A stretch of DNA of 64,000 nucleotides. Origin: Thalassobacillus devorans. Lineage in GTDB: Bacteria; Bacillota; Bacilli; Bacillales; Halobacillaceae. Of this stretch, positions 34,331 to 43,989 are shown piece by piece. The notes below the pieces were generated by a model. The model was not told the DNA's origin. It ran no database searches and worked only from the letters and a program-made list of their open reading frames with translations. Location: positions 124,001-188,000 of the forward strand of contig NZ_FXEH01000006.1 of NCBI RefSeq assembly GCF_900176565.1. Direction: 5' to 3'. The translations under genes and the position numbers were made by a program. Position 1 is the first letter of the stretch, and the number at the start of each line of letters is the position of its first letter.

Positions 34331-34837
34331 TTATTCTTCGTCGAATTGTACCATTCGGTACTTAGTGATATAAGCGTCACCGTCGATAAAGGAAGGTTTT
34401 TTGGTATGCTTTGGTCCGGAATTTTGATGCGCCTGTTCAAACGACTGGGAGTTCTTCCAGTCTTCAAAGTCATTTTCATTGCGCCATTGCGTGAGAACTA
34501 CATAAGTGTTTCCTTTTAAGGGACGGAGAATGCGCAGTGCCTGGAAGCCTTCCATTTTTTCCACTCCGCCTTTGCGGTTTTTAAAGCGGTCTTCAAAAAC
34601 AGGACGACCTTCGTCACTGACAGGAATGTTGTTCATAACGACGAAACCTTCCGGCTGCATCTCACCAACAGCGTCTACCGTTTCATATTCCCGTCCTTCA
34701 TTGAAAATACTAGGCTCACCTTCATGGTAGGCGACGGTTTTATCTGGGTCCTGCATGAAAAAGAGTGTCGTTTCTGGGTGTTTCTTATCTAGATTTGCTA
34801 AATAGTTTGGTGTACCATTTGTCATAGAAACTTTCAT
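34331..34837 (-). CDS. hmoB: Heme-degrading monooxygenase HmoB
   Basis: From the ATG at 34837, behind AAAGGGGA, the product is 168 residues, close to B. subtilis HmoB (YhgC, 166). The C-terminal ABM domain has LRILRPLKGNTYVVLTQWRN and DFEDWKNSQSFEQAH with the conserved Trp and His-region; the N-terminal part (NYLANLDKKHPETTLFFMQD) is HmoB-specific. It opens heme oxidatively to release iron. It is divergent from pbpF and the hemEHY cluster, so heme synthesis and breakdown genes are neighbours. Confidence 0.9.
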   Translation of the reverse strand: MKVSMTNGTPNYLANLDKKHPETTLFFMQDPDKTVAYHEGEPSIFNEGREYETVDAVGEMQPEGFVVMNNIPVSDEGRPVFEDRFKNRKGGVEKMEGFQALRILRPLKGNTYVVLTQWRNENDFEDWKNSQSFEQAHQNSGPKHTKKPSFIDGDAYITKYRMVQFDEE

Positions 34838-34941
34838 TTGCACATATCCCCTTTCCATTATAAATTCAGTTTAGCAATGACAGAAAAGAAAAAACAAGTT
34901 ATAACACATAGAGGAAAGTTATAAGAAAGGATGCGCAAGCC

Positions 34942-37128
34942 TTGAAACTTTGGAATAACAACGATAGACCGACGACCAGAATGAAACGTCTGAAGAAAAA
35001 GCGTTATAAATGGGCCGCGATTGTCGCATTAAGTGCTGTCATACTGGCTGTGCTTGGCTACTTGACGATTTTGTTTGGCGGCATGCTGGTGGCAGATAAA
35101 GAAAAGCTGGTATTGAATGATGCCACGACCGTAGAACTGGAAAACGGAGAAGTGATCGAGCGAATCTACACGGAGAATCGCACCCTGATATCGATCGATG
35201 AAATACCGGATCACGTCGAGGAGGCGTTTATGGCTGTTGAGGATGCCCGTTTTTATGAACATGGGGGAGTGGACCCGCGGGCAATTTTCCGTGCGGTTTA
35301 TAAAGACTTGATAGCGATGAAGAAGGTAGAAGGCGGCAGTACGATTACGATGCAGCTGGCCAAAAACCTGTTTTTGACCAATGATAAGACCTTTATGCGA
35401 AAGACGAAAGAAGTAATGGCTGCACTGTATTTGGAGCGTAATTACACGAAAAAAGAAATACTGGAACTATACCTGAACCGGATTTATTTTGGAAAAGGAA
35501 TTTATGGGGTCGAGCAGGCTTCCCAAGTTTTTTATAACAAGCCTGCCTCAGAGCTGACTATTTCTGAAGGGGCAATGCTCGCGGGTATGCCAAAAGCACC
35601 GAACACTTACTCGCCGATTGATAATCCGGAGGAAGCCGTGAAGCGAAGGAACGTCGTGCTCGACCGTATGCACAGTGTTGGTATGATTACATCCGAGCAG
35701 TTACTTCAGTTGCAAGGTAAGACGCTTGAAGTGAATTACCAGGAGCGAGAAGATCAGAAATGGTCCAATAGTTACGTGGATCTGGTCATCCGGGAAGCGG
35801 CGGCCCGTTACAATATCAGCCGGGATGAACTGAAGCGCGGAGGTTACCGGATTATTACCGGCATGGACCCTGATATCCAGAAAATCGCTTATGAGGAAAT
35901 GCAGAATGGCGAATATGCACCAGGGTCTGTCGAGGGGGTTCAAGGCGCATTCACGCTGATGGATGCGGACAGCGGAGCAATTGTTGCCGCTATCGGAGGA
36001 CGTGATTACGAGCATGGTACCATGAACCGTGCCAACGTACGGCGTGCCCCAGGTTCAACAATCAAACCATTGTCGGTCTACGGCCCGGCGATGATGGAGG
36101 CAGGGTATGATCCATACTCCTTACTAGTTGACCGTCCAATGAAATTTGGTAATTACGAACCAAAAAACTATGATGGTAATTATGAAGGGCTTGTCTCCTT
36201 ATATGATGCGCTGGTGAAGTCAAAAAATGTTCCAGCGGTATGGCTGCTTGACCAAATTGGTATTAAGACTTCCAAAGAATACTTGAAGAAACTTGGCCTG
36301 GAAACCAATGACAGCGGCTTGTCGCTGGCGCTCGGCGGACTAGAGCATGGCTACTCACCAGTGGAGATAGTAGAAGCTTACCGTGCTTTTGCGAGAGGCG
36401 GAAAGTCGATTGATGCGTACGCCATTAAGAAAATCGAAGACCGAAACGGAGAAGTCATCGAAGAGATGGAACCGAAAGAACGAACTGTTTTTTCTGAACA
36501 GGTGGCCTGGAATATGACCGAGATGCTTCAGCGTGTCGTTTCTCATGGAACCGGGACATCGGGCAGTTATGGGAAAGCATTAGCTGGCAAGACAGGTACC
36601 CAGCAGCATGATTCCGTCTCAGGTAAAAATAAAGATGTATGGTTTGCCGGCTATACACCGGAATATGTCGGAAGCTTGTGGATGGGTTATGATTCATCCG
36701 GGAAAGATCATTATCTGGAAGGGGGGAGCAGCTACCCCACCGCTATGATGAAAGCGATTTTGACAAAAGTTGATCAGCAAAAAGGGTTGAGCGCCAGTTT
36801 TCAACAGCCTGAAGGAGTAGAAGAAGATATTGCTCCTCCCGTAAAACTACCAGCAATCGACGATCTTAACGTCAAGTTTGAAGTTGGAGGTTCATCGCTT
36901 ATCCGGGGCAGATTGTCATGGTCTCCTGGTGAGGATGATCGAATTGTCTATCACATTTATAAAGAGGAGCCTGGAGTCGATAGCCGAGTAGGGGAAGTAA
37001 AGGGCGAAGGGGCGTTCACGGTGGAAATAAAGAACGTCTTCAAGCGCCATACCTACTATGTTGTTCCTTACGATCCGTATACGAAGATGGAAGGACAGCA
37101 GTCCAACCGCGCAGTGTTAGAGTGGTAA
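34942..37128 (+). CDS. pbpF: Bifunctional class A penicillin-binding protein PbpF
   Basis: The start is TTG (34942) behind AAGGATG; no in-frame ATG has a better site. The 728-residue protein has one membrane helix (about 24-46), a glycosyltransferase-51 domain with EDARFYEHGGVDPRAI near 92 and GGSTITMQLAKNLFL near 131, and a transpeptidase domain with SxxK in PGSTIKPL near 371, SKN near 423 and KTGT near 550. A fibronectin-like C-terminus (about 640-728) follows. It polymerises and cross-links peptidoglycan. In B. subtilis pbpF is also between yhgC and hemE and acts in vegetative growth and germination. Confidence 0.93.
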   Translation: MKLWNNNDRPTTRMKRLKKKRYKWAAIVALSAVILAVLGYLTILFGGMLVADKEKLVLNDATTVELENGEVIERIYTENRTLISIDEIPDHVEEAFMAVEDARFYEHGGVDPRAIFRAVYKDLIAMKKVEGGSTITMQLAKNLFLTNDKTFMRKTKEVMAALYLERNYTKKEILELYLNRIYFGKGIYGVEQASQVFYNKPASELTISEGAMLAGMPKAPNTYSPIDNPEEAVKRRNVVLDRMHSVGMITSEQLLQLQGKTLEVNYQEREDQKWSNSYVDLVIREAAARYNISRDELKRGGYRIITGMDPDIQKIAYEEMQNGEYAPGSVEGVQGAFTLMDADSGAIVAAIGGRDYEHGTMNRANVRRAPGSTIKPLSVYGPAMMEAGYDPYSLLVDRPMKFGNYEPKNYDGNYEGLVSLYDALVKSKNVPAVWLLDQIGIKTSKEYLKKLGLETNDSGLSLALGGLEHGYSPVEIVEAYRAFARGGKSIDAYAIKKIEDRNGEVIEEMEPKERTVFSEQVAWNMTEMLQRVVSHGTGTSGSYGKALAGKTGTQQHDSVSGKNKDVWFAGYTPEYVGSLWMGYDSSGKDHYLEGGSSYPTAMMKAILTKVDQQKGLSASFQQPEGVEEDIAPPVKLPAIDDLNVKFEVGGSSLIRGRLSWSPGEDDRIVYHIYKEEPGVDSRVGEVKGEGAFTVEIKNVFKRHTYYVVPYDPYTKMEGQQSNRAVLEW

Positions 37129-37304
37129 TTGGGAAAATCGCACAAAATGGTGACAAAAAATCCTCAAGTTCTATGTAGATAGTAAAAAAGTGTTATAGTG
37201 GTATACGGATAAAAAGTATGACAGTTCATGGGAAACGGAGTCCAGCATGTGTTGAAAGATCCGCTTCCAGTTATGTTGAACATATAGTAAAGGGGTTATT
37301 TAGC

Positions 37305-38342
37305 ATGATAAGACAGATCAACGATACGATATTGAGAGCTTTCCGCGGGGAGACGACCGATTACACACCAGTGTGGTATATGCGTCAGGCTGGCCGTTCT
37401 CAGCCGGAATACCGTCAGCTGAAGGAAAAGTATTCCTTGTTTGAAATTACTCATCAGCCGGAGTTATGTGCCTATGTAACGAGGCTGCCAGTGGAACAAT
37501 ATGGCGTAGACGCGGCGATTCTCTATAAAGACATTATGTCGCCGCTTCCTGCTATTGGTGTCGATGTCGACATTAAAAAAGGAATTGGTCCGGTCATCGA
37601 TAATCCGATCCAGTCCAAAGCTGATGTCGAAAAATTAGGCACGATCGATCCAGAATCCGATGTTCCTTACGTGATGGATACGATCCGACTACTGACAAAG
37701 GAGCAGCTGGATGTTCCATTGATCGGTTTCAGCGGGGCCCCGTTTACCCTGGCGAGCTATATGATTGAGGGTGGACCTTCAAAAAATTATAATAAAACCA
37801 AGTCCTTGATGTACAGCGACTCGGAAACATGGTTTATGCTAATGGATAAATTGGCCGATATGACGATCGAATATGTCCGGGGACAAGTCAACGCTGGAGC
37901 AAAAGCGATTCAAATTTTCGACTCGTGGGTGGGTGCGTTGAATCAGGAAGATTACCGCACATTCATCAAGCCGGTCATGCACCGTATCTTTTCTTCGCTT
38001 CAGGAAGAAGGGGTACCGTTGATCCTGTTTGGTGTCGGAGCACGTCATTTGATCACAGAGTGGAATGAGCTGCCCGTCGATGTGTTAGGCCTGGATTGGA
38101 GAATGTCAATTGCAGAAGCGAGAAATCTTGGCATCACGAAGCCGCTTCAAGGCAACCTGGACCCTTCCCTGCTGCTATCGGACTGGCACGTCATCGAGGA
38201 GCGTACCAAACGAATCCTTGATGAAGGGAAGGAAAACCCGGCTCATATTTTCAACCTTGGCCATGGGGTAACACCGGATATCAAACCGGAAACACTTAAA
38301 CGGTTGACCAGCCTGATTCATGAGTATTCCAGCAGAAATTAG
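37305..38342 (+). CDS. hemE: Uroporphyrinogen decarboxylase HemE
   Basis: The ATG at 37305, behind AAAGGGGTTA, gives 345 residues, the family size; an upstream in-frame ATG (37218) is rejected. [16 protein letters not shown] near 25-40 holds the substrate-binding Arg pair, [17 protein letters not shown] follows, and [10 protein letters not shown] near 312-321 is the C-terminal signature. It converts uroporphyrinogen III to coproporphyrinogen III in heme synthesis. First gene of hemEHY. Confidence 0.95.
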   Translation: MIRQINDTILRAFRGETTDYTPVWYMRQAGRSQPEYRQLKEKYSLFEITHQPELCAYVTRLPVEQYGVDAAILYKDIMSPLPAIGVDVDIKKGIGPVIDNPIQSKADVEKLGTIDPESDVPYVMDTIRLLTKEQLDVPLIGFSGAPFTLASYMIEGGPSKNYNKTKSLMYSDSETWFMLMDKLADMTIEYVRGQVNAGAKAIQIFDSWVGALNQEDYRTFIKPVMHRIFSSLQEEGVPLILFGVGARHLITEWNELPVDVLGLDWRMSIAEARNLGITKPLQGNLDPSLLLSDWHVIEERTKRILDEGKENPAHIFNLGHGVTPDIKPETLKRLTSLIHEYSSRN

Positions 38343-38355
38343 AGGTGAATGATTG

Positions 38356-39285
38356 ATGGCAAAGAAACAAATGGGGCTGCTTGTAATGGCTTATGGCACT
38401 CCTTATAAAGAAGAAGACCTTGAACGTTACTACACACACATTCGCCGCGGGCGCAAACCGTCGGAGGAAATGCTGCAGGACCTGCGCGAACGTTATGATG
38501 CTATTGGCGGTATATCTCCGCTGGCACGTATCACAGAAAATCAGGGAAAAGCGATCGAAGCAAAACTGAATGAGCTTCAGGACGATGTAGAATTTAAACT
38601 TTACCTCGGTCTTAAACATATTGAACCATTCGTAGAAGATGCAGTAGCACAAATGGCAGAAGACGGTATCAAAGAAGCAGTTTCACTTGTACTGGCACCG
38701 CATTATTCTACTTTTAGCGTCAAATCCTACAATGGTCGTGCTCAGGAAGAAGCGGCGAACCATGGATTGACAATCAAGTCCGTGGAGAGCTGGTATGATG
38801 AGCCAGGATTCATTGATTTCTGGAAAGAACAGATCGATTCTGTATATAACCAAATGGATGACACGGAAAAGGAGAAAGCCTGCCTGATCGTGTCTGCGCA
38901 CAGCCTTCCGGAGAAAATTCTCCAAGGAGGCGACCCATACCCTGACCAGTTAAAAAAGACAGCAGACTTGATTGCTGAAGCTTCTGGTATCACCCAATAC
39001 GAAATTGGCTGGCAGAGTGAAGGGAACACCCCGGATCCCTGGCTTGGACCGGACGTACAGGATTTAACGAGAGACTTATACAACGAAAAAGGCTATCGTT
39101 CCTTTGTCTATGCACCGGTAGGGTTTGTATCTGACCATCTCGAAGTTCTTTATGACAATGATTATGAATGTAAAGTTGTCTGTGATGAAGTAGGTGCGAA
39201 CTACTATCGTCCGGAAATGCCTAATACCCATCCTAAATTCATTGATACTTTAGCAAAAGTCGTTTTGGAAAAAGTGAAAGAATAG
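38356..39285 (+). CDS. hemH: Coproporphyrin III ferrochelatase HemH (CpfC)
   Basis: The ATG at 38356 is 8 bp from GAGGTGA and gives 309 residues. [20 protein letters not shown] opens it, [14 protein letters not shown] near 114 contains the catalytic-site His, and [10 protein letters not shown] near 181 is the conserved SAHSLP motif. FAPVGF-like [16 protein letters not shown] near 251-266 carries the active-site Glu. It inserts iron into coproporphyrin III, the Firmicute route. It sits between hemE and hemY with short spacings. Confidence 0.95.
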   Translation: MAKKQMGLLVMAYGTPYKEEDLERYYTHIRRGRKPSEEMLQDLRERYDAIGGISPLARITENQGKAIEAKLNELQDDVEFKLYLGLKHIEPFVEDAVAQMAEDGIKEAVSLVLAPHYSTFSVKSYNGRAQEEAANHGLTIKSVESWYDEPGFIDFWKEQIDSVYNQMDDTEKEKACLIVSAHSLPEKILQGGDPYPDQLKKTADLIAEASGITQYEIGWQSEGNTPDPWLGPDVQDLTRDLYNEKGYRSFVYAPVGFVSDHLEVLYDNDYECKVVCDEVGANYYRPEMPNTHPKFIDTLAKVVLEKVKE

Positions 39286-39294
39286 GGGATGTCC

Positions 39295-40698
39295 ATGTCT
39301 GAAACTAAACAAATTGTAGTAGTCGGCGGCGGAATTACAGGTCTCGCTGCCGCTTACTATTTGCAAAAAGAAATCAAACATCAGCAGCTTCCTTACGAAG
39401 TTAAACTGTTGGAAGCAAGTGATAAATTAGGTGGAAAAATCAAAACGGAACAGAGGGATGGCTTCACGATCGAACGGGGACCAGATTCCTTTTTAGCCCG
39501 TAAGAAAAGTGCATCAGAGCTTGCTTCTGAAGTCGGACTTGGCGATCAGCTGGTTCCAAATGGTACTGGTCAATCGTATATTTTAGTGAAAAATAAGCTT
39601 CATAAAATGCCGAGTGGCTCTTTTATGGGAATTCCAACGAAAGTACGTCCGTTTCTGTTTTCCGGTTTGTTTTCCCCCGTCGGGAAAGTGAAAGCCGCAA
39701 AGGACTTCGTTAAATCGAAAAGCGCTCCGCAGGACGACCAGTCGCTTGGTCACTTTTTCCGTAATCGTCTTGGGGATGATGTAGTTGAAAATCTGATCGA
39801 GCCATTGTTATCCGGAATATATGCCGGCGATATTGATAATCTTAGCCTAATGTCCACGTTTCCGAACTTCTATCATCTGGAACAGGAATACGGCAGCTTG
39901 ATTAAAGGCTTGAATAAAACGATGCCTGCACGAAAACCTGCCAAAAAAGGTAAAAAGCCGAGTATGTTTTTAACGTTGAAAGATGGCTTGGAGTCGTTGG
40001 TAGAGGCGGTTACCGATCATCTTGACGAAGGGACAGTCCATACGAATAAAGCGGTGGATCATATTGAAAAGAAAGACAGCCATTATAATCTTTTATTAAA
40101 TGACGGAACTGTCATGGAGGCAGCTTCTGTGATTCTAGCTTCGCCTCATTCTGCTGCTGAGCGGATGTTGAGTAAACATGATTTTATGAAGCCGTTCCAG
40201 GAGATGCCGGCAACCTCTGTCGCCAATGTGGCGCTGGCTTTCGATGCCTCTGCTGTCAAAAAAGACATCGATGGCACCGGGTTCGTCGTGTCGCGTAACA
40301 GTGATTTTCGCATTACTGCCTGTACATGGACGCATAAAAAATGGCCTCACTCAACGCCGGAAGGAAAAGTTCTGCTCCGCTGCTACGTCGGCAAACCGGA
40401 TGACCAGGAAGTCGTTGACCTATCTGATGAAGAAATTGTTGATATAGTCCTTAATGATCTCAATAAAACCATGAAAATTACCGCTGATCCGGAATTTTCC
40501 GTTATCACCCGATGGAAAAATGCCATGCCGCAATACACGGTTGGTCACAAACAGCGGATGAATGAAATCCAGCAAGCGATGCAACAGAAACTTCCAGGCG
40601 TGTACCTTGCTGGAGGGTCTTATCACGGCGTCGGTGTTCCAGACTGTATTGACCAGGGGAAGGAAGCAGTCGAAAAAGTATTGAATTTCCTGAAATAA
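39295..40698 (+). CDS. hemY: Coproporphyrinogen III oxidase HemY (CgoX)
   Basis: The ATG at 39295 is 6 bp after GGGG; the one two codons earlier abuts it. The 467-residue flavoprotein has the FAD dinucleotide fold VVVGGGITGLAAAYYL near 8-23 and IERGPDSFLA near 62. The C-terminal YLAGGSYHGVGVPDCIDQGK near 437-456 completes the FAD site. It oxidises coproporphyrinogen III to coproporphyrin III, feeding HemH. Last gene of the cluster, followed by a terminator. Confidence 0.95.
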   Translation: MSETKQIVVVGGGITGLAAAYYLQKEIKHQQLPYEVKLLEASDKLGGKIKTEQRDGFTIERGPDSFLARKKSASELASEVGLGDQLVPNGTGQSYILVKNKLHKMPSGSFMGIPTKVRPFLFSGLFSPVGKVKAAKDFVKSKSAPQDDQSLGHFFRNRLGDDVVENLIEPLLSGIYAGDIDNLSLMSTFPNFYHLEQEYGSLIKGLNKTMPARKPAKKGKKPSMFLTLKDGLESLVEAVTDHLDEGTVHTNKAVDHIEKKDSHYNLLLNDGTVMEAASVILASPHSAAERMLSKHDFMKPFQEMPATSVANVALAFDASAVKKDIDGTGFVVSRNSDFRITACTWTHKKWPHSTPEGKVLLRCYVGKPDDQEVVDLSDEEIVDIVLNDLNKTMKITADPEFSVITRWKNAMPQYTVGHKQRMNEIQQAMQQKLPGVYLAGGSYHGVGVPDCIDQGKEAVEKVLNFLK

Positions 40699-40738
40699 TA
40701 ACCTCATGCCTACACAAATGAAATCACTTAGTAGAAGG

Positions 40739-40774
40739 AAAAAGCTCGGAATTTAATTCTGAGCTTTTTTCTTT
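40739..40774 (+). terminator. Terminator after hemY
   Basis: AAAGCTCGGAAT pairs with ATTCTGAGCTTT (one mismatch), followed by TTTCTTTC. Confidence 0.85.
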
Positions 40775-40888
40775 CGCTATAACCTTTTTAAAATTAGTTA
40801 TTATTCTTTCCATTTATAGGTGCGATTGAAGCGCATTGTTACCGCTAATACTACAGATGACCATCTATTGAAGAAAAGAGGTTATCTG

Positions 40889-41596
40889 ATGAAAAAGCTT
40901 TTAACACAAGGATTTTCTCTGTTTTTAATGACATTTCTGATTGCCTGCGCTGCCGGGAATGACGAAGGAATGCGTGATGTCAACAATGATCCGCGACAGG
41001 TCAACTTTGGTCCTGACGATTTTTCTCCAAGGCAGGATAACATCCAGCGGGATGAATATCGCTTTTTTACTGACTATGATCTTGGAGAATATACACAACG
41101 CGACAACTATCAGAACCCAAATGGCAGTAATTACCCGAACGGTAATACCGTAACGCCGGACAATCGAAATGATGAAACAGCCCGGAACCAGCCGCAACAG
41201 CCTCAGGGCGATCAAAATGTCAATGACATTCAGCAGCAGGTTGTCGATCTTACCAACCAGGAACGGGAGAAGAACGGTCTCAAACCGCTCAAAATTGACA
41301 CGGAAGTGATGGAAGTCGCTCAGGAAAAGTCAGAAGATATGGCGGAAAATGATTATTTCAGTCATAACTCTCCGACTTATGGCAGTCCTTTTGACATGAT
41401 GAAAGACTTTGGAGTCGACTATCAAAGAGCGGCAGAAAACATCGCAGCCGGTCAGCAGACGCCTGAAAGTGTCGTAGAAGGATGGATGAACAGTCCTGGA
41501 CACAGAAAAAATATTTTAAATGGACAGTTGACTCATATCGGTGTCGGTTATGATGCGAATGGGGACTACTGGACCCAAATGTTTATCAGAAAATAA
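40889..41596 (+). CDS. CAP/SCP-domain lipoprotein (YkwD-like)
   Basis: From the ATG at 40889 behind AAAGAGG, the 235-residue precursor has a signal with lipobox LIACAAG. A disordered Asn/Gln/Pro/Asp-rich linker runs to about residue 105, then a C-terminal CAP domain: NQEREKNGLKPLKIDTEVME, YFSHNSPTYGSPFDMM, AAENIAAGQQ and GWMNSPGHRKNILNGQLTHI. The His/Glu cluster is the CAP cavity. YkwD-type proteins are secreted, of unclear function, some linked to spores. Stand-alone gene with terminator. Confidence 0.88.
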   Translation: MKKLLTQGFSLFLMTFLIACAAGNDEGMRDVNNDPRQVNFGPDDFSPRQDNIQRDEYRFFTDYDLGEYTQRDNYQNPNGSNYPNGNTVTPDNRNDETARNQPQQPQGDQNVNDIQQQVVDLTNQEREKNGLKPLKIDTEVMEVAQEKSEDMAENDYFSHNSPTYGSPFDMMKDFGVDYQRAAENIAAGQQTPESVVEGWMNSPGHRKNILNGQLTHIGVGYDANGDYWTQMFIRK

Positions 41597-41605
41597 GTAT
41601 GAATA

Positions 41606-41641
41606 AAAGAATCCCGCAAACTTGCGGGATTCTTTTTTTTA
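41606..41641 (+). terminator. Terminator after the CAP-domain gene
   Basis: AAGAATCCCGCAA pairs perfectly with TTGCGGGATTCTT, followed by eight T. Confidence 0.93.
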
Positions 41642-41719
41642 AAATATTTTAGAACAGAGGCTGAATTTTTTCTTGAAGAGTAGGAATTCTGTTATAGTCA
41701 CGTTAATACAAAACATAAA

Positions 41720-41748
41720 AAATAGGACAGCTATATAACAGCTGTCCA
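41720..41748 (-). terminator. Terminator after yhfH
   Basis: GGACAGC (41725-41731) and GCTGTCC (41741-41747) pair; on the minus strand TATTTTTTATG follows. Confidence 0.82.
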
Positions 41749-41792
41749 AAGGTGAAAGGAAATCATCGCAAAGGATATTCGTTTAACAGCAC

Positions 41793-41921
41793 TTAGCGTG
41801 CTGGATGATCGCATTCATCACAAAGGTTGCCGTAGCAGTCTGCTTTCTCATCAATGGCATTACCGCAGCTTGCACACTGTTTACGTGGAAGATTTTTAAA
41901 GAATTCAACAATACTCATCAT
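41793..41921 (-). CDS. yhfH: YhfH-family small zinc-ribbon protein (42 aa)
   Basis: A 42-codon frame starts at ATG 41921-41919, 8 bp from AGGAGG. The product begins MMSIVEFFKNLPRKQCASCG and continues ADCYGNLCDEC: two CxxC pairs (C16/C19 and C34/C37) that should bind zinc, as in YhfH. It ends DHPAR. The terminator hairpin CAGCAC/GTGCTG overlaps the stop codon and a second one follows. In B. subtilis yhfH is also next to yhfI. Function unknown. Confidence 0.87.
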   Translation of the reverse strand: MMSIVEFFKNLPRKQCASCGNAIDEKADCYGNLCDECDHPAR

Positions 41922-41965
41922 GAAAATCGCCTCCTGATTTTGTGTTTGAAGTTAGTATACCCATA

Positions 41966-41994
41966 TTGTAATATAACAAAACACAGAATACAAT
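41966..41994 (+). promoter_or_regulatory. Sigma-A promoter of yhfI
   Basis: TTGTAA (41966-41971) and TACAAT (41989-41994) are exactly 17 bp apart, with four and five matches to consensus, 58 bp before yhfI. Confidence 0.65.
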
Positions 41995-42051
41995 AGGCTG
42001 TTATAAAACAATTTTAAAATAGTAAATATGTTGGAAAAAGGAGGAACTTAT

Positions 42052-42786
42052 ATGAGAGTGACTGTCATTGGCTTTTGGGGGGCTTATCCGGCTGCTGAAA
42101 GTGCGACATCATGCTATTTATTCGAACAGGATGAATTTCGGTTACTGGTGGATTGCGGCAGTGGGGGTATGTCAAGATTGCAGAAATATATTGATCCTTT
42201 TCAGTTAGATGCAGTACTTATTTCCCATTACCACCAGGATCACATTGCGGATGTTGGCGCCCTGCAATATGCCTGGCTGGTACAGAACACCTTGCAAGAC
42301 ACTAATAAGAAACTTCCCATTTATGGACATCCGTTTGATACAGCGAAGTTCAACTCGTTGTCGCATCAGTACACAGAAGGAAAAGCGTACGACCCATCGG
42401 AAACTCTAAGTATCGGCCCGTTTACGGTGAAATTTCAGGAGACGAACCATCCTGTTCCCTGTTACGGCATGGCGGTTACTAATGGTAAACACCAAGTCGT
42501 CTATACAGCCGATACGAGTTTTTCCGAAGCGTGGATTCCTTTTGCTGAAGGCGCCGATTTATTAATTACCGATACAAATTTTTATAAAGGAATGGACGGG
42601 ACAGGTCCAGGCCATATGACGAGCGAGGAAGCAGGTGCTCTCGCAGACAAAGCAAGAGTCCGCGAACTGCTGTTAAGTCATCTTCCCCATTTCGGCGAAC
42701 ACGACCAGTTGATCAAGGAAGCGAAAGAGAGATATGAGGGACTGGTTTCGCTCGCCGAAGAAGGATGGACGTGGGAAAGCCAATGA
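42052..42786 (+). CDS. yhfI: Metallo-beta-lactamase-fold hydrolase YhfI
   Basis: The ATG behind AAAGGAGG at 42052 gives 244 residues. The metal motif SHYHQDHIADVG near 60-71 is HxHxDH; further ligands lie in TNHPVPCYGM near 131, YTADTSFSEA near 152 and LLSHLPHFGEHDQ near 212. The start MRVTVIGFWGAYPAAESATS is typical of YhfI. The fold hydrolyses phosphodiesters or thioesters; the substrate is unknown. It is followed 65 bp later by lplJ, possibly in one transcript. Confidence 0.9.
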   Translation: MRVTVIGFWGAYPAAESATSCYLFEQDEFRLLVDCGSGGMSRLQKYIDPFQLDAVLISHYHQDHIADVGALQYAWLVQNTLQDTNKKLPIYGHPFDTAKFNSLSHQYTEGKAYDPSETLSIGPFTVKFQETNHPVPCYGMAVTNGKHQVVYTADTSFSEAWIPFAEGADLLITDTNFYKGMDGTGPGHMTSEEAGALADKARVRELLLSHLPHFGEHDQLIKEAKERYEGLVSLAEEGWTWESQ

Positions 42787-42851
42787 ATTGTTTCTTTTGC
42801 GGGATTTCATTACAATGGTAGGTGGCAGAATAAATGAAAGGGCTGATTGTC

Positions 42852-43850
42852 ATGCTATTTATTGATAATGAGGGAATCAATGACCCGCGAATCAATCTGG
42901 CTATTGAAGAATACGCACTGAAAAATTTAGATATCAACGAAACATACTTATTGTTCTATATCAATAAACCGTCGATCATTATCGGAAAAAACCAGAACAC
43001 CGTAGAAGAAATCAATACCGATTATGTAGAAGAGAACGGAATTCATGTGGTTCGTCGTTTGTCAGGCGGTGGTGCTGTTTATCACGACCTTGGTAACTTG
43101 AACTTCAGCTTCATCACGAAGGATGATGGGGATAGTTTCCATGATTTTGCGAAGTTTACGGAACCTGTAACAGCAGCACTTAAGAAACTTGGCGTTGATG
43201 CAGAGCTTTCCGGACGAAACGATATTACGGTCGATGGACGTAAAATTTCCGGTAATGCACAATTTTCCACGCGCGGCCGTATGTTCAGCCATGGAACCTT
43301 GATGTTCGACTCGGAAGTTGAGCATGTAGTAAAATCATTAAATGTAAAAACGGAAAAAATCAAATCCAAAGGCATTAAGTCGATACGAAGCCGTGTTGCT
43401 AACATTTCCGAATATCTGGATGAAAAAATTACGATGGACGAGTTCAAGCGGCTGATCCTTCGTTATATTTTCGATGTGGAAGATGTAAAGGATGTGCCGC
43501 AATATAAATTGACCGAAGAGGATTGGAAAGCCATTCACAAGTTGTCAGAAGAACGCTATCAGAACTGGGAATGGAATTATGGCAAATCACCGAAATTTAA
43601 CATCCAGCATACGAAGCGGATTGAAGGAGCAGGAAGTTATGATGTCCGCCTTGATGTAGCAAAGGGTATGATCAAAAACGTGAAAATTTATGGTGACTTT
43701 TTCGGCGTCGGTGATATTAGTGAAATCGAGGAGCGGCTGATTGGCACAAAATATGAGAAAAGTGCTATCTCGGAAGCATTGGCTGAGGTAGATATTTCCC
43801 ATTATCTTGGTAAAATTACAAAAGAAGGTTTTCTTAATATCCTTTATTAA
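42852..43850 (+). CDS. lplJ: Lipoate-protein ligase LplJ
   Basis: The ATG at 42852 behind AAAGGG gives 332 residues, the length of B. subtilis LplJ (331). VVRRLSGGGAVYHDLGNLNF near 66-85 is the lipoyl-AMP binding loop and GRKISGNAQFSTRGRMFSHG near 132-151 contains the catalytic Lys. It activates lipoate and joins it to E2 and GcvH subunits. Its terminator has been split by the IS that follows, so transcripts may now run into or be altered by the IS. Confidence 0.94.
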   Translation: MLFIDNEGINDPRINLAIEEYALKNLDINETYLLFYINKPSIIIGKNQNTVEEINTDYVEENGIHVVRRLSGGGAVYHDLGNLNFSFITKDDGDSFHDFAKFTEPVTAALKKLGVDAELSGRNDITVDGRKISGNAQFSTRGRMFSHGTLMFDSEVEHVVKSLNVKTEKIKSKGIKSIRSRVANISEYLDEKITMDEFKRLILRYIFDVEDVKDVPQYKLTEEDWKAIHKLSEERYQNWEWNYGKSPKFNIQHTKRIEGAGSYDVRLDVAKGMIKNVKIYGDFFGVGDISEIEERLIGTKYEKSAISEALAEVDISHYLGKITKEGFLNILY

Positions 43851-43857
43851 TATCACT

Positions 43858-43868
43858 AAAAAGACTCC
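43858..43868 (+). terminator. Left half of the lplJ terminator, split by the IS
   Basis: AAAAAGACTCC here and GGAGTCTTTTT at 45750-45760 are perfect complements. Removing the IS and one copy of the 10-bp duplication restores an 11-bp stem with an 8-base loop and T-run. Confidence 0.85.
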
Positions 43869-43917
43869 TGGAGACGAGGCCACTGAAGAACTGAAGGTCT
43901 ATGAAAAGTAGAATTTT

Positions 43918-43965
43918 AAAAAAGCGGTCTGTGTGGAATTGATTTCCATACAGACCGCTTTTCGT
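43918..43965 (-). terminator. Terminator of the IS transposase
   Basis: AAAGCGGTCTGT-TGGAA pairs with TTCCA-ACAGACCGCTTT around 43922-43964; T-run on the minus strand. Confidence 0.85.
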
Positions 43966-43989
43966 CTAATTTCAAGAGGTTTGTGCCCT

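Noticed and set aside
37149-37180. Promoter for hemE from GTGACA and TATGTA
   Set aside because: Poor hexamers and 16-bp spacing; pbpF readthrough is equally possible.
37218-37304. N-terminal extension of HemE
   Set aside because: The extension is not part of the family, and AAAGGGG sits correctly before the ATG at 37305.
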